From contig JBAROV010000219.1 in assembly GCA_049642465.1 (NCBI GenBank), forward strand, positions 66,693 to 130,692: a stretch of DNA of 64,000 nucleotides, given 5' to 3'. The notes under the pieces were generated by a model that did not search any database, was not told the origin of the DNA, and saw only the letters and a program-made list of their open reading frames with translations. How positions within the stretch are numbered: the stretch's first letter is position 1; each line of letters begins with the position of its first letter. The stretch is from CAWDPQ01 sp049642465. Lineage in GTDB: Bacteria; Acidobacteriota; Vicinamibacteria; Vicinamibacterales; 2-12-FULL-66-21. The position numbers and the translations under genes are program-made. Shown piece by piece: positions 34,454 to 43,361 of this stretch.

Positions 34454-36324
34454 TCCGAGCCGCAGCGGCGGCGGTCATCGGCGCCCTCGCAAGCGCAGTG
34501 TGGCTCGCGCTGTTCTACGTGACCAGCGACGGACTGCGCATGGAATTCGCGGTGGACCCGCCGCGGCCAATCAGCGGTTTTTACGCGGCCGAGCGAGACA
34601 ATGCGAGTGGCCTGACCTTCGCTTGGACTGGCGCCGAGGCCGCCATTCGACTGCCAGGGCTCGACCGTCGTCACCCGTGGATGCTGACGATGCGTGCTCG
34701 GACTGCCCGACCGCAACTGCGTGAAAATCCTACGCTCGCGTTGTTCGTTGACGGAGTGCAACTCCACACCGCGGAGGTGCTTCCCGATTTCAGTACGATC
34801 ACGATGCTCGTCCCGGCGCGTCCGGAACGTCGCGGTCTAACGCTGGTCATGCGGAGTTCCTCGACGTTCGTCCCCGGCGCCGGTGACCCGCGTGAGTTGG
34901 GCGTCATGGTGGATGTCGTCGAACTTTCTCCGGATGGGTTCGTGCTGCCGCCAGCCGACATCTTCTTTACCGCGATGGTCTCGGGGGGTGCGCTGGCGGC
35001 TTCGCTTGCCCTGCTCGGAATTACCGCGGGATCGGCGATCGGGGGGGCGGTTCTGTTGACTGCGGGCCAGGGCGCGATGCTTGCACATGGATTTGGCGCC
35101 TATTCGGACTATCCAGAAATCGTCAGCCGGTTGGCGTGGGCGACCGCTGGCGTCGTGGTCGCAGCCGCGTTGCTGGGACGCTGGCGCGAACATCCATTTC
35201 GCAACACGGCACGGTTTGCGATCGCGTTCTCGGCGGGCGCCTGCTTCCTCAAACTGCTGGTCTTGCTCCACCCCGACAAGCCCATCGGCGACGCACTCTT
35301 TCAGGCACATCGTTTCATGACGGTGCTGCGGGGGAACTTCTACTTCACATCGACGGCTCCAGGGGGATATGACTTTCCGTACGCACCTGGGCTGTACGTG
35401 GCGTCCATCCCCTTCGCGTCATTGGTTCAGCGCGAGTTTGGCGACATGGCGCTCCTGCGAATCGTCACAACAGTTGCCGATGCAGCAGCCGGCCTGCTGC
35501 TGTACTGGATGGTCGCACGGATGTGGACGGACCGCCTGGCTGCGGCGCTCGCAGTCGCGATGTACCACTTGATCCCGCTCAGATTCGGCGTCATCAGCGG
35601 CGGAAACCTTACGAACGCCTTCGCCGAATCAGTCGCCGTCGGTGCGCTCGCGCTCATCGCCGGGTGGACGCTTCGAAACTCGACGACCGTCTTCACGACC
35701 GCGCTCGCGATCGTGCTGACCGTCGCGTTTCTTTCTCACACCAGCACGTTTGCCATTCTCACTGTATGTGTGGTGGCAACCGTTGCGATGTTTTGGTGGA
35801 AGGGTGGACCGGCGCTGCGGTGGCCTTCGGTTACGATCGCGATCGCGTTAATCGTCGCGGTGATCCTGTCAATCGCCATCTACTACGCACACTTCATCGA
35901 GACGTATCGCACTGAATTTGCGCGGCTTGGAACTGAAGCACAAACGGCTGCGCCGGATGCTGGCGGACGCAGCGTGTTGGAGCGCGCGTTGGCGGCGCCG
36001 CGATACGCGTACCTCTATTTCACGGTGCCGGCCATGGTGCTTGCGGCCGCGGGGGCCCTCGATCGCTGGCGCTTTGGATCCCGCGACCGGTTGTCTCTCG
36101 CGATCGGCGGATGGGGTCTGGCGTGCACGCTGTTTCTGCTGCTCGGTGTTCTCACTCCTGTGGACATGCGCTACTACCTTGCCGCAACACCAGTGATCGC
36201 GCTTCTTGCTGCGGCCGGCGCATCCTGGGGCTGGCAAAAAGGGAAGACCTGGCGCATCGTCACCGTATTGCTGCTCTCGTGGGCTGTCTGGATCGCGGTA
36301 CAGACCTGGCGTGCCGCGGCCTGA
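34450..36324 (+). CDS. Membrane protein of GT39/6-pyruvoyl-type GT-C superfamily with N-terminal beta-sandwich
   Basis: 624 residues: a signal-anchor helix (about 5-22), then a soluble domain of about 130 residues that ends DPRELGVMVDVVELSPDG, then ten or more hydrophobic helices. The loop GGYDFPYAPGLYVASIPFASL (about 304-324) resembles that of bacterial glycan-polymerising or transferring membrane proteins. The soluble module looks related to the C-terminal module of the protein at 11295-13790. Last gene of the island on this strand. Exact activity unknown; it could also be a polymerase. Confidence 0.65.
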   Translation: MIRAAAAAVIGALASAVWLALFYVTSDGLRMEFAVDPPRPISGFYAAERDNASGLTFAWTGAEAAIRLPGLDRRHPWMLTMRARTARPQLRENPTLALFVDGVQLHTAEVLPDFSTITMLVPARPERRGLTLVMRSSSTFVPGAGDPRELGVMVDVVELSPDGFVLPPADIFFTAMVSGGALAASLALLGITAGSAIGGAVLLTAGQGAMLAHGFGAYSDYPEIVSRLAWATAGVVVAAALLGRWREHPFRNTARFAIAFSAGACFLKLLVLLHPDKPIGDALFQAHRFMTVLRGNFYFTSTAPGGYDFPYAPGLYVASIPFASLVQREFGDMALLRIVTTVADAAAGLLLYWMVARMWTDRLAAALAVAMYHLIPLRFGVISGGNLTNAFAESVAVGALALIAGWTLRNSTTVFTTALAIVLTVAFLSHTSTFAILTVCVVATVAMFWWKGGPALRWPSVTIAIALIVAVILSIAIYYAHFIETYRTEFARLGTEAQTAAPDAGGRSVLERALAAPRYAYLYFTVPAMVLAAAGALDRWRFGSRDRLSLAIGGWGLACTLFLLLGVLTPVDMRYYLAATPVIALLAAAGASWGWQKGKTWRIVTVLLLSWAVWIAVQTWRAAA

Positions 36325-36365
36325 CAATCCTGCGGCGCCAAAAGCATGAAAAGAGGACTTTCGTT

Positions 36366-36815
36366 ATGAATCTTATCGATCGCATCAGCACCGACATCGC
36401 CGCAGCGATGCGGGCGAAGAATCAGGCGACACTCGCGCCGCTGCGTATGGCAAAGGCCGCGCTCATGAACCGCGAAGTGGAGAAAGGGCGACCGCTGGAC
36501 GAGGCCGAGTCTCAGCAAGTGATCGCGTCTCTCATCAAACAGCGGCGCGACTCGATCGAGCAATTCACGAAAGGCGGCCGCTCCGACCTGGCGTCTCGGG
36601 AGGAAGCGGAAATCGTCGCGCTCGAATCGTATCTGCCGCCACCGATTTCGGCAGCCGAGCTCGAACGCGAAGTCCAGGCTGCCGTTGCGGAAACCGGGGG
36701 CACGACGCCCAAGGACATGGGCAGAGTGATGAAGGCGGTGATGAACCGACTCGCCGGCCGCACAGCGGATGGCCGCGTGGTGAGCGAACTGGTACGCAAG
36801 CGACTCGGTGGATAA
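36366..36815 (+). CDS. yqeY: GatB/YqeY-domain protein
   Basis: 149 residues, the usual length of stand-alone YqeY, a helical protein related to the tRNA-binding tail domain of GatB amidotransferase. Motifs: DRISTDIAAAMRAKN near the start, LRMAKAALMNREVEKGR, REEAEIVALESYLPPP and GRVMKAVMNRLAGRTADGR. ATG 36366 has GAGGA 9 nt upstream. It is followed by a strong terminator, so it ends the plus-strand unit or forms its own. Precise cellular role of YqeY is not settled. Confidence 0.93.
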   Translation: MNLIDRISTDIAAAMRAKNQATLAPLRMAKAALMNREVEKGRPLDEAESQQVIASLIKQRRDSIEQFTKGGRSDLASREEAEIVALESYLPPPISAAELEREVQAAVAETGGTTPKDMGRVMKAVMNRLAGRTADGRVVSELVRKRLGG

Positions 36816-36892
36816 AAACCGCAAACCTTTTTCGTCGCGTTCCGTCTAATGTTTTTGAAAGGCACGCACAAGCCTCTCATCCATCCTCCATT

Positions 36893-36923
36893 GGCTCCTG
36901 TCGCGAGACAGGAGCCTTTTTTT
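36893..36923 (+). terminator. Rho-independent terminator after yqeY
   Basis: A perfect 10-bp stem, GGCTCCTGTC (36893-36902) and GACAGGAGCC (36907-36916), with a GCGA tetraloop and a run of seven T (36917-36923). It separates yqeY from murJ. Confidence 0.95.
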
Positions 36924-37029
36924 CTGCCCGCATGTGGCACGTTCGAAACATGAGGTGTTCAGAACGACCGAAATCGAACGCTGTGGTACGCTGCCAGCTC
37001 ATGCTCGTCCCGCCGTTCGCCCCACAAAG

Positions 37030-38616
37030 ATGACCTCGCGCATGGCCCGGTCAGCGGGCCTCATCGGCGTCGCGACCATGACCAGCCGACTCCTCGGCGT
37101 CGCTCGGGAAACCGTGCTGGCCGCCATGTTCGGGTCGAGCGCGCAGATGGACGCCTTCAACGTCGCATTCAGGGTTCCCAACCTGCTGCGCGACCTGTTT
37201 GCCGAAGGCGCGATGACCGCAGCATTCGTCCCGACGTTCACGCGGACGCTGACCGAAAAGGGCGCCGCTGACGCGTGGCGGCTCGGGAGCCTCGTCATCA
37301 ACGCACTCGTGGTGGTGACAGGCGTTCTCGCCTTGCTTGGAATCGTATTTGCCGCGCCAATTACCGCCGCGCTCGCGCCGGAATATGCGTTGATTCCCGG
37401 AAAGCTGGAACTGACCGCATTCCTCACGCGCGTGATGATGCCGTTCTTCCCGATGATCGCGGTGGCGGCAGGCGCGATGGGCATGCTGAACGCGCGCCAT
37501 CGCTTCTTCGTACCGTCGCTCGCACCGGCGATGTTCAACGTGGCCACCATCGCCTGTGCATTGACCATCGCGCCACTCATGCCTCGGTACGGCCAGCAGC
37601 CGATCACGGCGATCGCCATCGGGACGCTCCTCGGCGGCCTGGGACAGATTCTGCTGCAGTGGCCGGTGTTGCGCCGCGAGGGATTCCGTTATCGGCCGAT
37701 ACTCAGTTTTCGTGACAACGGCGTGCGTGAAGTGCTCAGGCTCATGGTTCCCGGCATCGTTGGTGTTGGTGCGGTGCAAGTCAACGTCGTCGTCAACACG
37801 TATCTCGCGAGCGGCGAACCGCCGGGATCGGTGTCATGGCTGGGCTATGCGTTCCGGCTGATGTACCTTCCAATCGGCCTCTTCGGCGTCTCGATCGCGA
37901 TCGCTTCGTTGCCTGACATCTCGCGCCACGCGGTCGCGGACAATCTCGCGGCAATTCGTCAGACGGTTTCACGCGGTCTGCGAATGATGTTGGTACTCAA
38001 TGTCCCCGCCACACTCGGGCTCATCGTCCTGGCTGAACCGATTGTGTCGTTGTTGTACGAACGGCGGCAGTTTGGTCCGGCGGATACTTTAGCGACGGCA
38101 GGAGCGCTGGCGTTTTACGCCCCGGGCCTGATTGGCTACTCGGTCGTCAAGATTGCTTCACCGACCTTTTATTCGCTGGGGGACGCGCGTACGCCTGTGA
38201 CCGTCAGTGTGTTGTCCGTCGCGGTCAACCTGGCTTTGAACCTCCTCCTCGTGCGGGTGCTCAGTTTTCGTGGACTTGCACTCGGTACTGCGCTGGCGGC
38301 GCTCTTCAACGCGGGTGCGCTGCTCTGGTTGCTGCGCGGCCGACTCCACGGCCTCGACGGTCGTCCCATCCTCATCGCGGCCATCAAGATTGCCTGCGCC
38401 TCGATCCTGATGGCCGTCGGTGCGCGAGTCTCGTGGAACTGGCTCAACGTCGTGCTTCCAGGCGGCGGAGAACTGCTGCGGATAATTCGCGTGTCTGCCG
38501 CAATTGGCGTGGGACTCGTACTCCTGGCGGCCGGGGCGAAGCTCCTTCGCGTCGAGGAGTTCGACGAAGTATGGCGACGGCTCTTCAGACGAATCTCCCC
38601 TCGGCGCGCTTCGTGA
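37030..38616 (+). CDS. murJ: MurJ, lipid II flippase
   Basis: 528-residue MOP-superfamily flippase that moves lipid II across the inner membrane for peptidoglycan synthesis. The N-terminus SRMARSAGLIGVATMTSRLLGVARETVLAAMFG and the segment VAFRVPNLLRDLFAEGAMTAAFVP (about 36-59) are diagnostic for MurJ. About fourteen hydrophobic helices follow. I chose ATG 37030; GTG 36934 in frame adds 32 residues of no family character and sits just 10 nt after the terminator. The MFS gene overlaps its 3' end. Confidence 0.93.
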   Translation: MTSRMARSAGLIGVATMTSRLLGVARETVLAAMFGSSAQMDAFNVAFRVPNLLRDLFAEGAMTAAFVPTFTRTLTEKGAADAWRLGSLVINALVVVTGVLALLGIVFAAPITAALAPEYALIPGKLELTAFLTRVMMPFFPMIAVAAGAMGMLNARHRFFVPSLAPAMFNVATIACALTIAPLMPRYGQQPITAIAIGTLLGGLGQILLQWPVLRREGFRYRPILSFRDNGVREVLRLMVPGIVGVGAVQVNVVVNTYLASGEPPGSVSWLGYAFRLMYLPIGLFGVSIAIASLPDISRHAVADNLAAIRQTVSRGLRMMLVLNVPATLGLIVLAEPIVSLLYERRQFGPADTLATAGALAFYAPGLIGYSVVKIASPTFYSLGDARTPVTVSVLSVAVNLALNLLLVRVLSFRGLALGTALAALFNAGALLWLLRGRLHGLDGRPILIAAIKIACASILMAVGARVSWNWLNVVLPGGGELLRIIRVSAAIGVGLVLLAAGAKLLRVEEFDEVWRRLFRRISPRRAS

Positions 38617-39803
38617 GCAGAGTTCGCGGACCGATCCACCCCACCGTTCTGCTGATGGCCTGTGTCCACATGATGGTGGATGGATACGGGAACATCTTTG
38701 CGCCGCTGCTCCCGCTGCTCATCCCCCGGCTTCACCTTTCGCTCGCCGCTGCAGGCACATTGACGATGCTGTTTCAGTTGTCGGCGTCGGTCGCGCAGAT
38801 TGGTTTCGGACACATCGCGGATCGGTGGCGGCCGCGGCTGCTGGTGATGATCGGACCGGTGGTCGCCGTGTCTGTTCTCAGCTTCGTGGGCGCGGCGACG
38901 TCTTCGTTGATGCTTGCGGCCATTCTCATCGTTGGCGGACTTGGCGGCGCCGCGTTTCATCCGCCGGCCGCAGCGCTGGCGCATCGCCTCGGTGGGCCGC
39001 GACCGGGCCTGACCATGTCGGTCTACATTACCGGCGGCACCCTCGGGTTTTCGTTAGGGCCGCTGATGTTCTCGCCATTTGCGGAACGGTTCGGACTCAC
39101 CTGGACTCCGCTCCTGGCCCTTCCCGGCCTCGCCGTCGTGGCATTTTTCCTCCGGCGCGTGCCCCCGATGTCCACGCACACCACGGCCGGCGCCGGATTC
39201 AGCGCCTTACGGCCGTATGCCCGTCCGCTCGCGCTGTTGTACTTCATCGTGGTTCTGAGAACGCTCGCGGCGATCTCGTTCGCCACCTTCATGCCCGTGA
39301 TGCTCACTCGACGGGGGATGTCGCTCGCTGCGGCCGGAACAGCGGTGGCGATGTATCTGTTCGCCACAGGCGTCGGCGGGTTCGCCGGCGGACCGACAGC
39401 GGATCGGTTCGGCCCGCGGCGCGTGATTGCCCTGTCACTCGTGCTCTCGTCGCCGTTTCTGTTCATCGCACCCGCGCTGACGGGCTGGCCCTTTCTCGTG
39501 ACCGTCGCCATTGGGGGGTTCTTCCTGCAATCGACGCTTCCCGTCAATGTGACCTTCGGTCAGTCGATCGCCCCGGTCAGCGCCGCGACGGTGTCCTCGT
39601 TGATGATGGGCTTCGCCTGGGGAATGGGCGGATTGAGCGTTCCGATTGTCGGCATGATTGCGGACCGAATCGGGATCGAAGCCGCTCTTCGAATCCTTGC
39701 GCTCGTCCCGCTCGCGGCTGCGGCGCTGGCCTTGCCGCTGCCCGCCCGGGCCCATCTCGACGCACCGTCTCGTCCGTCAGAGGTCGGAGTGCCCGAACCC
39801 TGA
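38571..39803 (+). CDS. MFS transporter, fosmidomycin-resistance (Fsr)-like
   Basis: About 410 residues with twelve hydrophobic helices. It begins the membrane part with HPTVLLMACVHMMVDGYGNIFAPLLPLLIP, the Fsr-like opening, and has GHIADRWRPRLLVMIGPVVA, the MFS motif A region between helices 2 and 3; a second copy, GPTADRFGPRRVIALSL, lies after helix 8. ATG 38571 has GAGGAG 11 nt upstream but overlaps murJ by 46 nt; GTG 38613, overlapping the murJ TGA, is a possible start. Probably an exporter of small drugs or metabolites. Confidence 0.85.
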   Translation: MATALQTNLPSARFVSRVRGPIHPTVLLMACVHMMVDGYGNIFAPLLPLLIPRLHLSLAAAGTLTMLFQLSASVAQIGFGHIADRWRPRLLVMIGPVVAVSVLSFVGAATSSLMLAAILIVGGLGGAAFHPPAAALAHRLGGPRPGLTMSVYITGGTLGFSLGPLMFSPFAERFGLTWTPLLALPGLAVVAFFLRRVPPMSTHTTAGAGFSALRPYARPLALLYFIVVLRTLAAISFATFMPVMLTRRGMSLAAAGTAVAMYLFATGVGGFAGGPTADRFGPRRVIALSLVLSSPFLFIAPALTGWPFLVTVAIGGFFLQSTLPVNVTFGQSIAPVSAATVSSLMMGFAWGMGGLSVPIVGMIADRIGIEAALRILALVPLAAAALALPLPARAHLDAPSRPSEVGVPEP

Positions 39804-39832
39804 TGATACGATAGGGCCCTGGGCCCTCTTCC

Positions 39833-40570
39833 ATGCGTCGCTATTCCTCACGTCCTTCCTCTCTGAGTTACGCCTTCGGGCCAGGGCCTGTGTCTCCCGC
39901 GGTGAAGTGGATCATCATCGCGAACATCGCGATGTTCCTCGCGACCCTCGTCTATCCACCCCTCATCGAGATGCTCGGACTCAGTCCGCAGCGCGTCGTT
40001 GAGCGGGGATGGATTTGGCAACTCGCCACCTACATGTTTCTGCACGGAGGCGTGTTCCACATCCTGTTCAACATGCTCGGCATCTGGATGTTCGGTACCG
40101 AGCTCGAACGGCTCTGGGGAACGCGGTTCTTCGTTCGTTTCTATGCCATCACGGGGATAGGCGCCGGTATCACGGTTGTCGCGGTGTGTCTCCTGCCGTT
40201 TGACGCGGCGGCGAGAGAGTACGCCGCGTGGACCATCGGCGCGTCGGGGGCCCTCTACGCCTTGCTGATGGCGTTCGCCCTCCACTTCCCCGAACGGCCG
40301 ATATTGATGTTTCTGTTGTTTCCAATTCCGGCGAAGTACTTCGTCATCATCATCGGCGCCATCGCGTTTCTGTCGGGTCCAGGTGGACAGGTCTCCAACA
40401 CCGCACATCTCGGCGGACTTCTCTTCGGCTATTTCTATCTTCGCGGCGGACGGGGCGGGCTGATGGCCGAGGTCAAGTACCGATATCTCAAGTGGAAGAT
40501 GAATCGGCTGCGCCGGAAATTCGACGTCTACTCGGGTGGCCGCTCGGACTGGGACCGGAGGGTCCACTAG
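39833..40570 (+). CDS. Rhomboid-family intramembrane serine protease
   Basis: 245 residues with six to seven hydrophobic helices. The rhomboid signature is complete: WQLATYMFLHGGVFHILFNM (about 62-81, with H71, H76 and N80), the nucleophile in GASGALYALL (S138) and the catalytic His in AHLGGLLFGY (H192). A charged cytoplasmic tail of about 40 residues follows. It cleaves transmembrane substrates within the membrane. The stop codon lies inside the first bases of the 191-bp inverted-repeat element. Confidence 0.92.
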   Translation: MRRYSSRPSSLSYAFGPGPVSPAVKWIIIANIAMFLATLVYPPLIEMLGLSPQRVVERGWIWQLATYMFLHGGVFHILFNMLGIWMFGTELERLWGTRFFVRFYAITGIGAGITVVAVCLLPFDAAAREYAAWTIGASGALYALLMAFALHFPERPILMFLLFPIPAKYFVIIIGAIAFLSGPGGQVSNTAHLGGLLFGYFYLRGGRGGLMAEVKYRYLKWKMNRLRRKFDVYSGGRSDWDRRVH

Positions 40571-40757
40571 TGGCGCGTAACAGCTGAATCGATATCGCTG
40601 CGGGCGCCCACGCGGGTCCTGTCGCGCGGCAGCCCATTCGGATGCAAGCGCGACTCGACGAGGTGCACGGGTACCCGCGCTTGATCCGAATGGGCGCCCG
40701 CCGCGCGCCACCCGCGAGCCCGCGGTCGCTACCGATTCAGCTGTGACAGCCCACTAG
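40567..40757. repeat. 191-bp imperfect inverted repeat forming one long hairpin
   Basis: The two halves pair over almost the whole length: CTAGTGG (40567-40573) with 40751-40757; ACAGCTGAATCG (40580-40591) with 40733-40744; CGCGGGT (40611-40617) with 40710-40716; CGCGCGGC (40623-40630) with 40700-40707; GCCCATTCGGAT (40632-40643) with 40684-40695; CAAGCGCG (40645-40652) with 40676-40683. The loop is 40653-40675. It fills the gap between two convergent genes. It could be a MITE-like element, a structured RNA or a two-way terminator; there is no T-run. Confidence 0.85.
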
Positions 40758-40764
40758 CCTCCCG

Positions 40765-41127
40765 CTAACTGCGAAAGTACGTATCGGTGTGGTCCAGCCA
40801 GTCCTGCCGAATAGGGCTGAAGATGTCGAGTTCGAACGTGTCATCGAGCGCTTCGGCCTGGTGCTTGACCCATGACGGGATGTGAAGCACTTCGCCTTCG
40901 CGCACGGTGATTTCCTCGCCATTGATCAGAAACTTCAGCGCCCCCTGCAGCACGTAGGTCATCTGCTCGCTCTCGTGGGAGTGCATCGGCACGAGGGCCC
41001 CCTTCTTGAGGTAGATCTGCGCGACCATTTCGCGCTCGCCGGTTACGAGTTTGCGCGAGATCATTTCGGTCACTTTTTCGAGCGCGATCTCATCCCACCG
41101 GTGAAGCCTGACGGTCTGTGTACTCAC
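40765..41127 (-). CDS. Small cupin-domain protein
   Basis: 120 residues, a single cupin_2 barrel. Metal-site motif 1 is VPMHSHESEQMTYVLQGALKF (about 47-67, HxH...E pattern) and motif 2 GEVLHIPSWVKHQAEAL (about 78-94, P...H). It could bind a metal and a small ligand or act as a sensor or isomerase; function not assignable. Start is GTG 41127 with GAAAGG upstream. A TATAAT on the minus strand lies 47 bp before the start, next to the divergent promoter of the dehydrogenase gene. Confidence 0.87.
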   Translation of the reverse strand: MSTQTVRLHRWDEIALEKVTEMISRKLVTGEREMVAQIYLKKGALVPMHSHESEQMTYVLQGALKFLINGEEITVREGEVLHIPSWVKHQAEALDDTFELDIFSPIRQDWLDHTDTYFRS

Positions 41128-41173
41128 GGAGCGGACCTTTCAAGTTGTTGAATTCGCAGCAAAAAGGGGCGTG

Positions 41174-41179
41174 ATTATA
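41174..41179 (-). promoter_or_regulatory. TATAAT -10 element for the cupin gene
   Basis: Minus-strand TATAAT at 41179-41174, 47 bp before the GTG at 41127. No strong -35 at 16-18 bp. It predicts a leader of about 40 nt with GAAAGG as ribosome-binding site. Confidence 0.55.
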
Positions 41180-41216
41180 GCATCCGGGTCTCGAGATGAC
41201 GCTCGACGTGGACTGC

Positions 41217-41222
41217 TATAAT
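41217..41222 (+). promoter_or_regulatory. TATAAT -10 element overlapping the first ATG of the E1 gene
   Basis: Plus-strand TATAAT at 41217-41222; the -35 region is weak. A start of transcription near 41229 would leave a leader of about 4 nt before ATG 41233, so a leaderless or nearly leaderless message is suggested. Confidence 0.5.
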
Positions 41223-41232
41223 GCCAGCGTCC

Positions 41233-43356
41233 ATGAAGGGATCGGCCGTTACGAACGGCAGGATCGCGGCGGCTCACGGCTTGACGCGGGACGACCTCCT
41301 CCGCGTGTACCGGACGATGGTCCTGTCGCGAAAGATCGACGACAAGGAGATCCAACTCAAGAACCAGAGCCTGATCTTCTTCCAGATCAGCGGTGCCGGC
41401 CACGAGGCCGTCCTGGTCGCCGCAGGCATGGTCCTCAGGTCAGGTTATGACTGGTTCTACCCGTATTATCGCGACCGCGCCCTGTGCCTCACGCTCGGCG
41501 TGACCGCGTACGACATGCTGCTGAGCGGCGTCGGCGCCAAGGACGATCCCAGTTCCGGCGGACGACAGATGCCGTCGCACTGGGGCGATCGTCGGTTCAA
41601 TATCGTTTCACAATCGAGTCCCACTGGAACCCAGTGTCTGCAGGCGATCGGCGCCGCGGAGGCCGGCCGTCTCTACGAGCGAGTGATCGAGATTGACGGC
41701 CGCGAGTCGCGCTTCCACGGGGACGAAATCACGTACGTGTCTGTGGGTGAGGGGGCGACGAGCGAAGGAGAGTTCTGGGAGTCGCTCAACGCCGCCTGCC
41801 TTGCGCGCCTGCCGGTGCTCTACCTCATCGAGGACAACGGCTACGCGATTTCCGTCCCGGTCGAAGTCCAGACCGCCGGCGGCGACATCTCGAAGCTTGT
41901 CTCTTCATTCCCGCACTTGTTCGTGCAGAGCATCGACGGCACGGATTTCCCGACGAGCTATCGTGCGCTCAAAGATGCGGCGATTTACGTCCGCGCACGC
42001 AAGGGTCCCGCACTCGTCCACGCGCGCGTGACGCGCCCCTATTCGCATTCGTTGTCGGACGACGAGCGGCTGTACAAAACGGCGGACGAGCGCAGCGCGG
42101 AAGCCAAACGTGACCCGATCACGAGGCTGGCGGCATTTCTCACCGCCGAGGGACTCGCCACCGAAGCCGATCTCGAAGGGATCGTGACACAGGTCGAGCG
42201 CGAGATCAGCGAAGCGGCGGACCGGGCCATCCAATCGGAGAAGCCCGCGGCAGAGACCGCGACGCTCCACGTCTACTCGCCAGACGTTGATCCGACGTCC
42301 GACGCCTTCAATACGGCGCCAGTCCCCGAAGGCAAGCCGGAGACGATGGTCGCGGCCATCAATCGCACGCTGAAGGATGAGCTCGCGCGCGACGCTCGCA
42401 TCGTGGTGTTTGGCGAAGACGTCGCCGACTGCAGCCGCCTCTCGGCCCTCGGCTCGGTGCCCGGCAAGGGTGGCGTCTTCAAGGTGACTCACGGCTTGCA
42501 GCGGACGTTCGGGAGCGATCGGGTGTTCAACTCGCCGCTTGCCGAGGCGAGCATCATCGGTCGCGGGATTGGAATGGCCACGCGCGGTCTGAAACCAGTC
42601 GTCGAAATCCAGTTCTTCGATTACATCTGGCCGGCGATGATGCAGCTTCGTGATGAAATGTCGATGCTGCGTTACCGCTCGAATAACGCATTTGCCTGTC
42701 CGATGGTGGTGCGCGTGGCGATTGGAGGATACCTCCGCGGAGGCGCCCCCTATCACAGCCAATCGGGAGAGAGCATCTTCGCGCATTGCCCCGGGATCCG
42801 GATTGCGTACCCGTCAAACGCACAGGATGCTGCCGGGCTGCTGCGCACGGCTGTCCGATGCGACGACCCGGTTCTCTTTCTCGAGCACAAACACCTGTAT
42901 CGCCAGACCTACAACAAGGGGGAATACCCCGGACGGGATTACATGGTCCCGTTTGGCAAGGCTGCCGTCCGGCGTGAAGGTACCGACGTGGCGGTGATCA
43001 CGTGGGGAGCCCTGGTTCAGCGGTCGCTGCTGGCGGCTCAACAGGCAGAGAAGTTCGGCATCAGCGCGACGGTCATCGACCTCCGGACGATTTCCCCTTA
43101 CGACTGGGACGGCATTGCTGCGGCGGTTGCGCGCACCAATCGGGTCGTGATCGCGCACGAAGATCAGTTGACCTGCGGGTTTGGCGCAGAGATCGCCGCG
43201 AGAATTGCCGGGGAGCTCTTCAGCCAGCTCGATGCGCCAATCAGGCGCGTGGCCGCGCTCGATACACCCGTCGCCTACTACCCGGCGCTCGAAGAGTTCA
43301 TCCTCCCCCAGGCGGCCGACGTCCTCAAGGCCATCCAGGAAACCGCCGCATACTAA
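41233..43356 (+). CDS. 2-oxoacid dehydrogenase E1, alpha and beta subunits fused
   Basis: Thiamine-diphosphate-dependent E1 of a branched-chain 2-oxoacid or pyruvate dehydrogenase complex, 707 residues. The alpha part (about 15-340) has ISGAGHEAVLVAAGMVL, YPYYRDRALCLTLG, MPSHWG and the ThDP site VGEGATSEGEFWESLN...EDNGYAIS, with GEG where GDG is usual. The beta part (about 375-707) has VFGEDVADC, FNSPLAEASIIGRGIGMA, VEIQFFDYIWPAMMQL and HEDQLTCGFGAEIAARI. ATG 41221 in frame overlaps the -10 TATAAT, so ATG 41233 is preferred. No E2 or E3 gene is adjacent. Confidence 0.9.
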   Translation: MKGSAVTNGRIAAAHGLTRDDLLRVYRTMVLSRKIDDKEIQLKNQSLIFFQISGAGHEAVLVAAGMVLRSGYDWFYPYYRDRALCLTLGVTAYDMLLSGVGAKDDPSSGGRQMPSHWGDRRFNIVSQSSPTGTQCLQAIGAAEAGRLYERVIEIDGRESRFHGDEITYVSVGEGATSEGEFWESLNAACLARLPVLYLIEDNGYAISVPVEVQTAGGDISKLVSSFPHLFVQSIDGTDFPTSYRALKDAAIYVRARKGPALVHARVTRPYSHSLSDDERLYKTADERSAEAKRDPITRLAAFLTAEGLATEADLEGIVTQVEREISEAADRAIQSEKPAAETATLHVYSPDVDPTSDAFNTAPVPEGKPETMVAAINRTLKDELARDARIVVFGEDVADCSRLSALGSVPGKGGVFKVTHGLQRTFGSDRVFNSPLAEASIIGRGIGMATRGLKPVVEIQFFDYIWPAMMQLRDEMSMLRYRSNNAFACPMVVRVAIGGYLRGGAPYHSQSGESIFAHCPGIRIAYPSNAQDAAGLLRTAVRCDDPVLFLEHKHLYRQTYNKGEYPGRDYMVPFGKAAVRREGTDVAVITWGALVQRSLLAAQQAEKFGISATVIDLRTISPYDWDGIAAAVARTNRVVIAHEDQLTCGFGAEIAARIAGELFSQLDAPIRRVAALDTPVAYYPALEEFILPQAADVLKAIQETAAY

Positions 43357-43361
43357 TTCCG

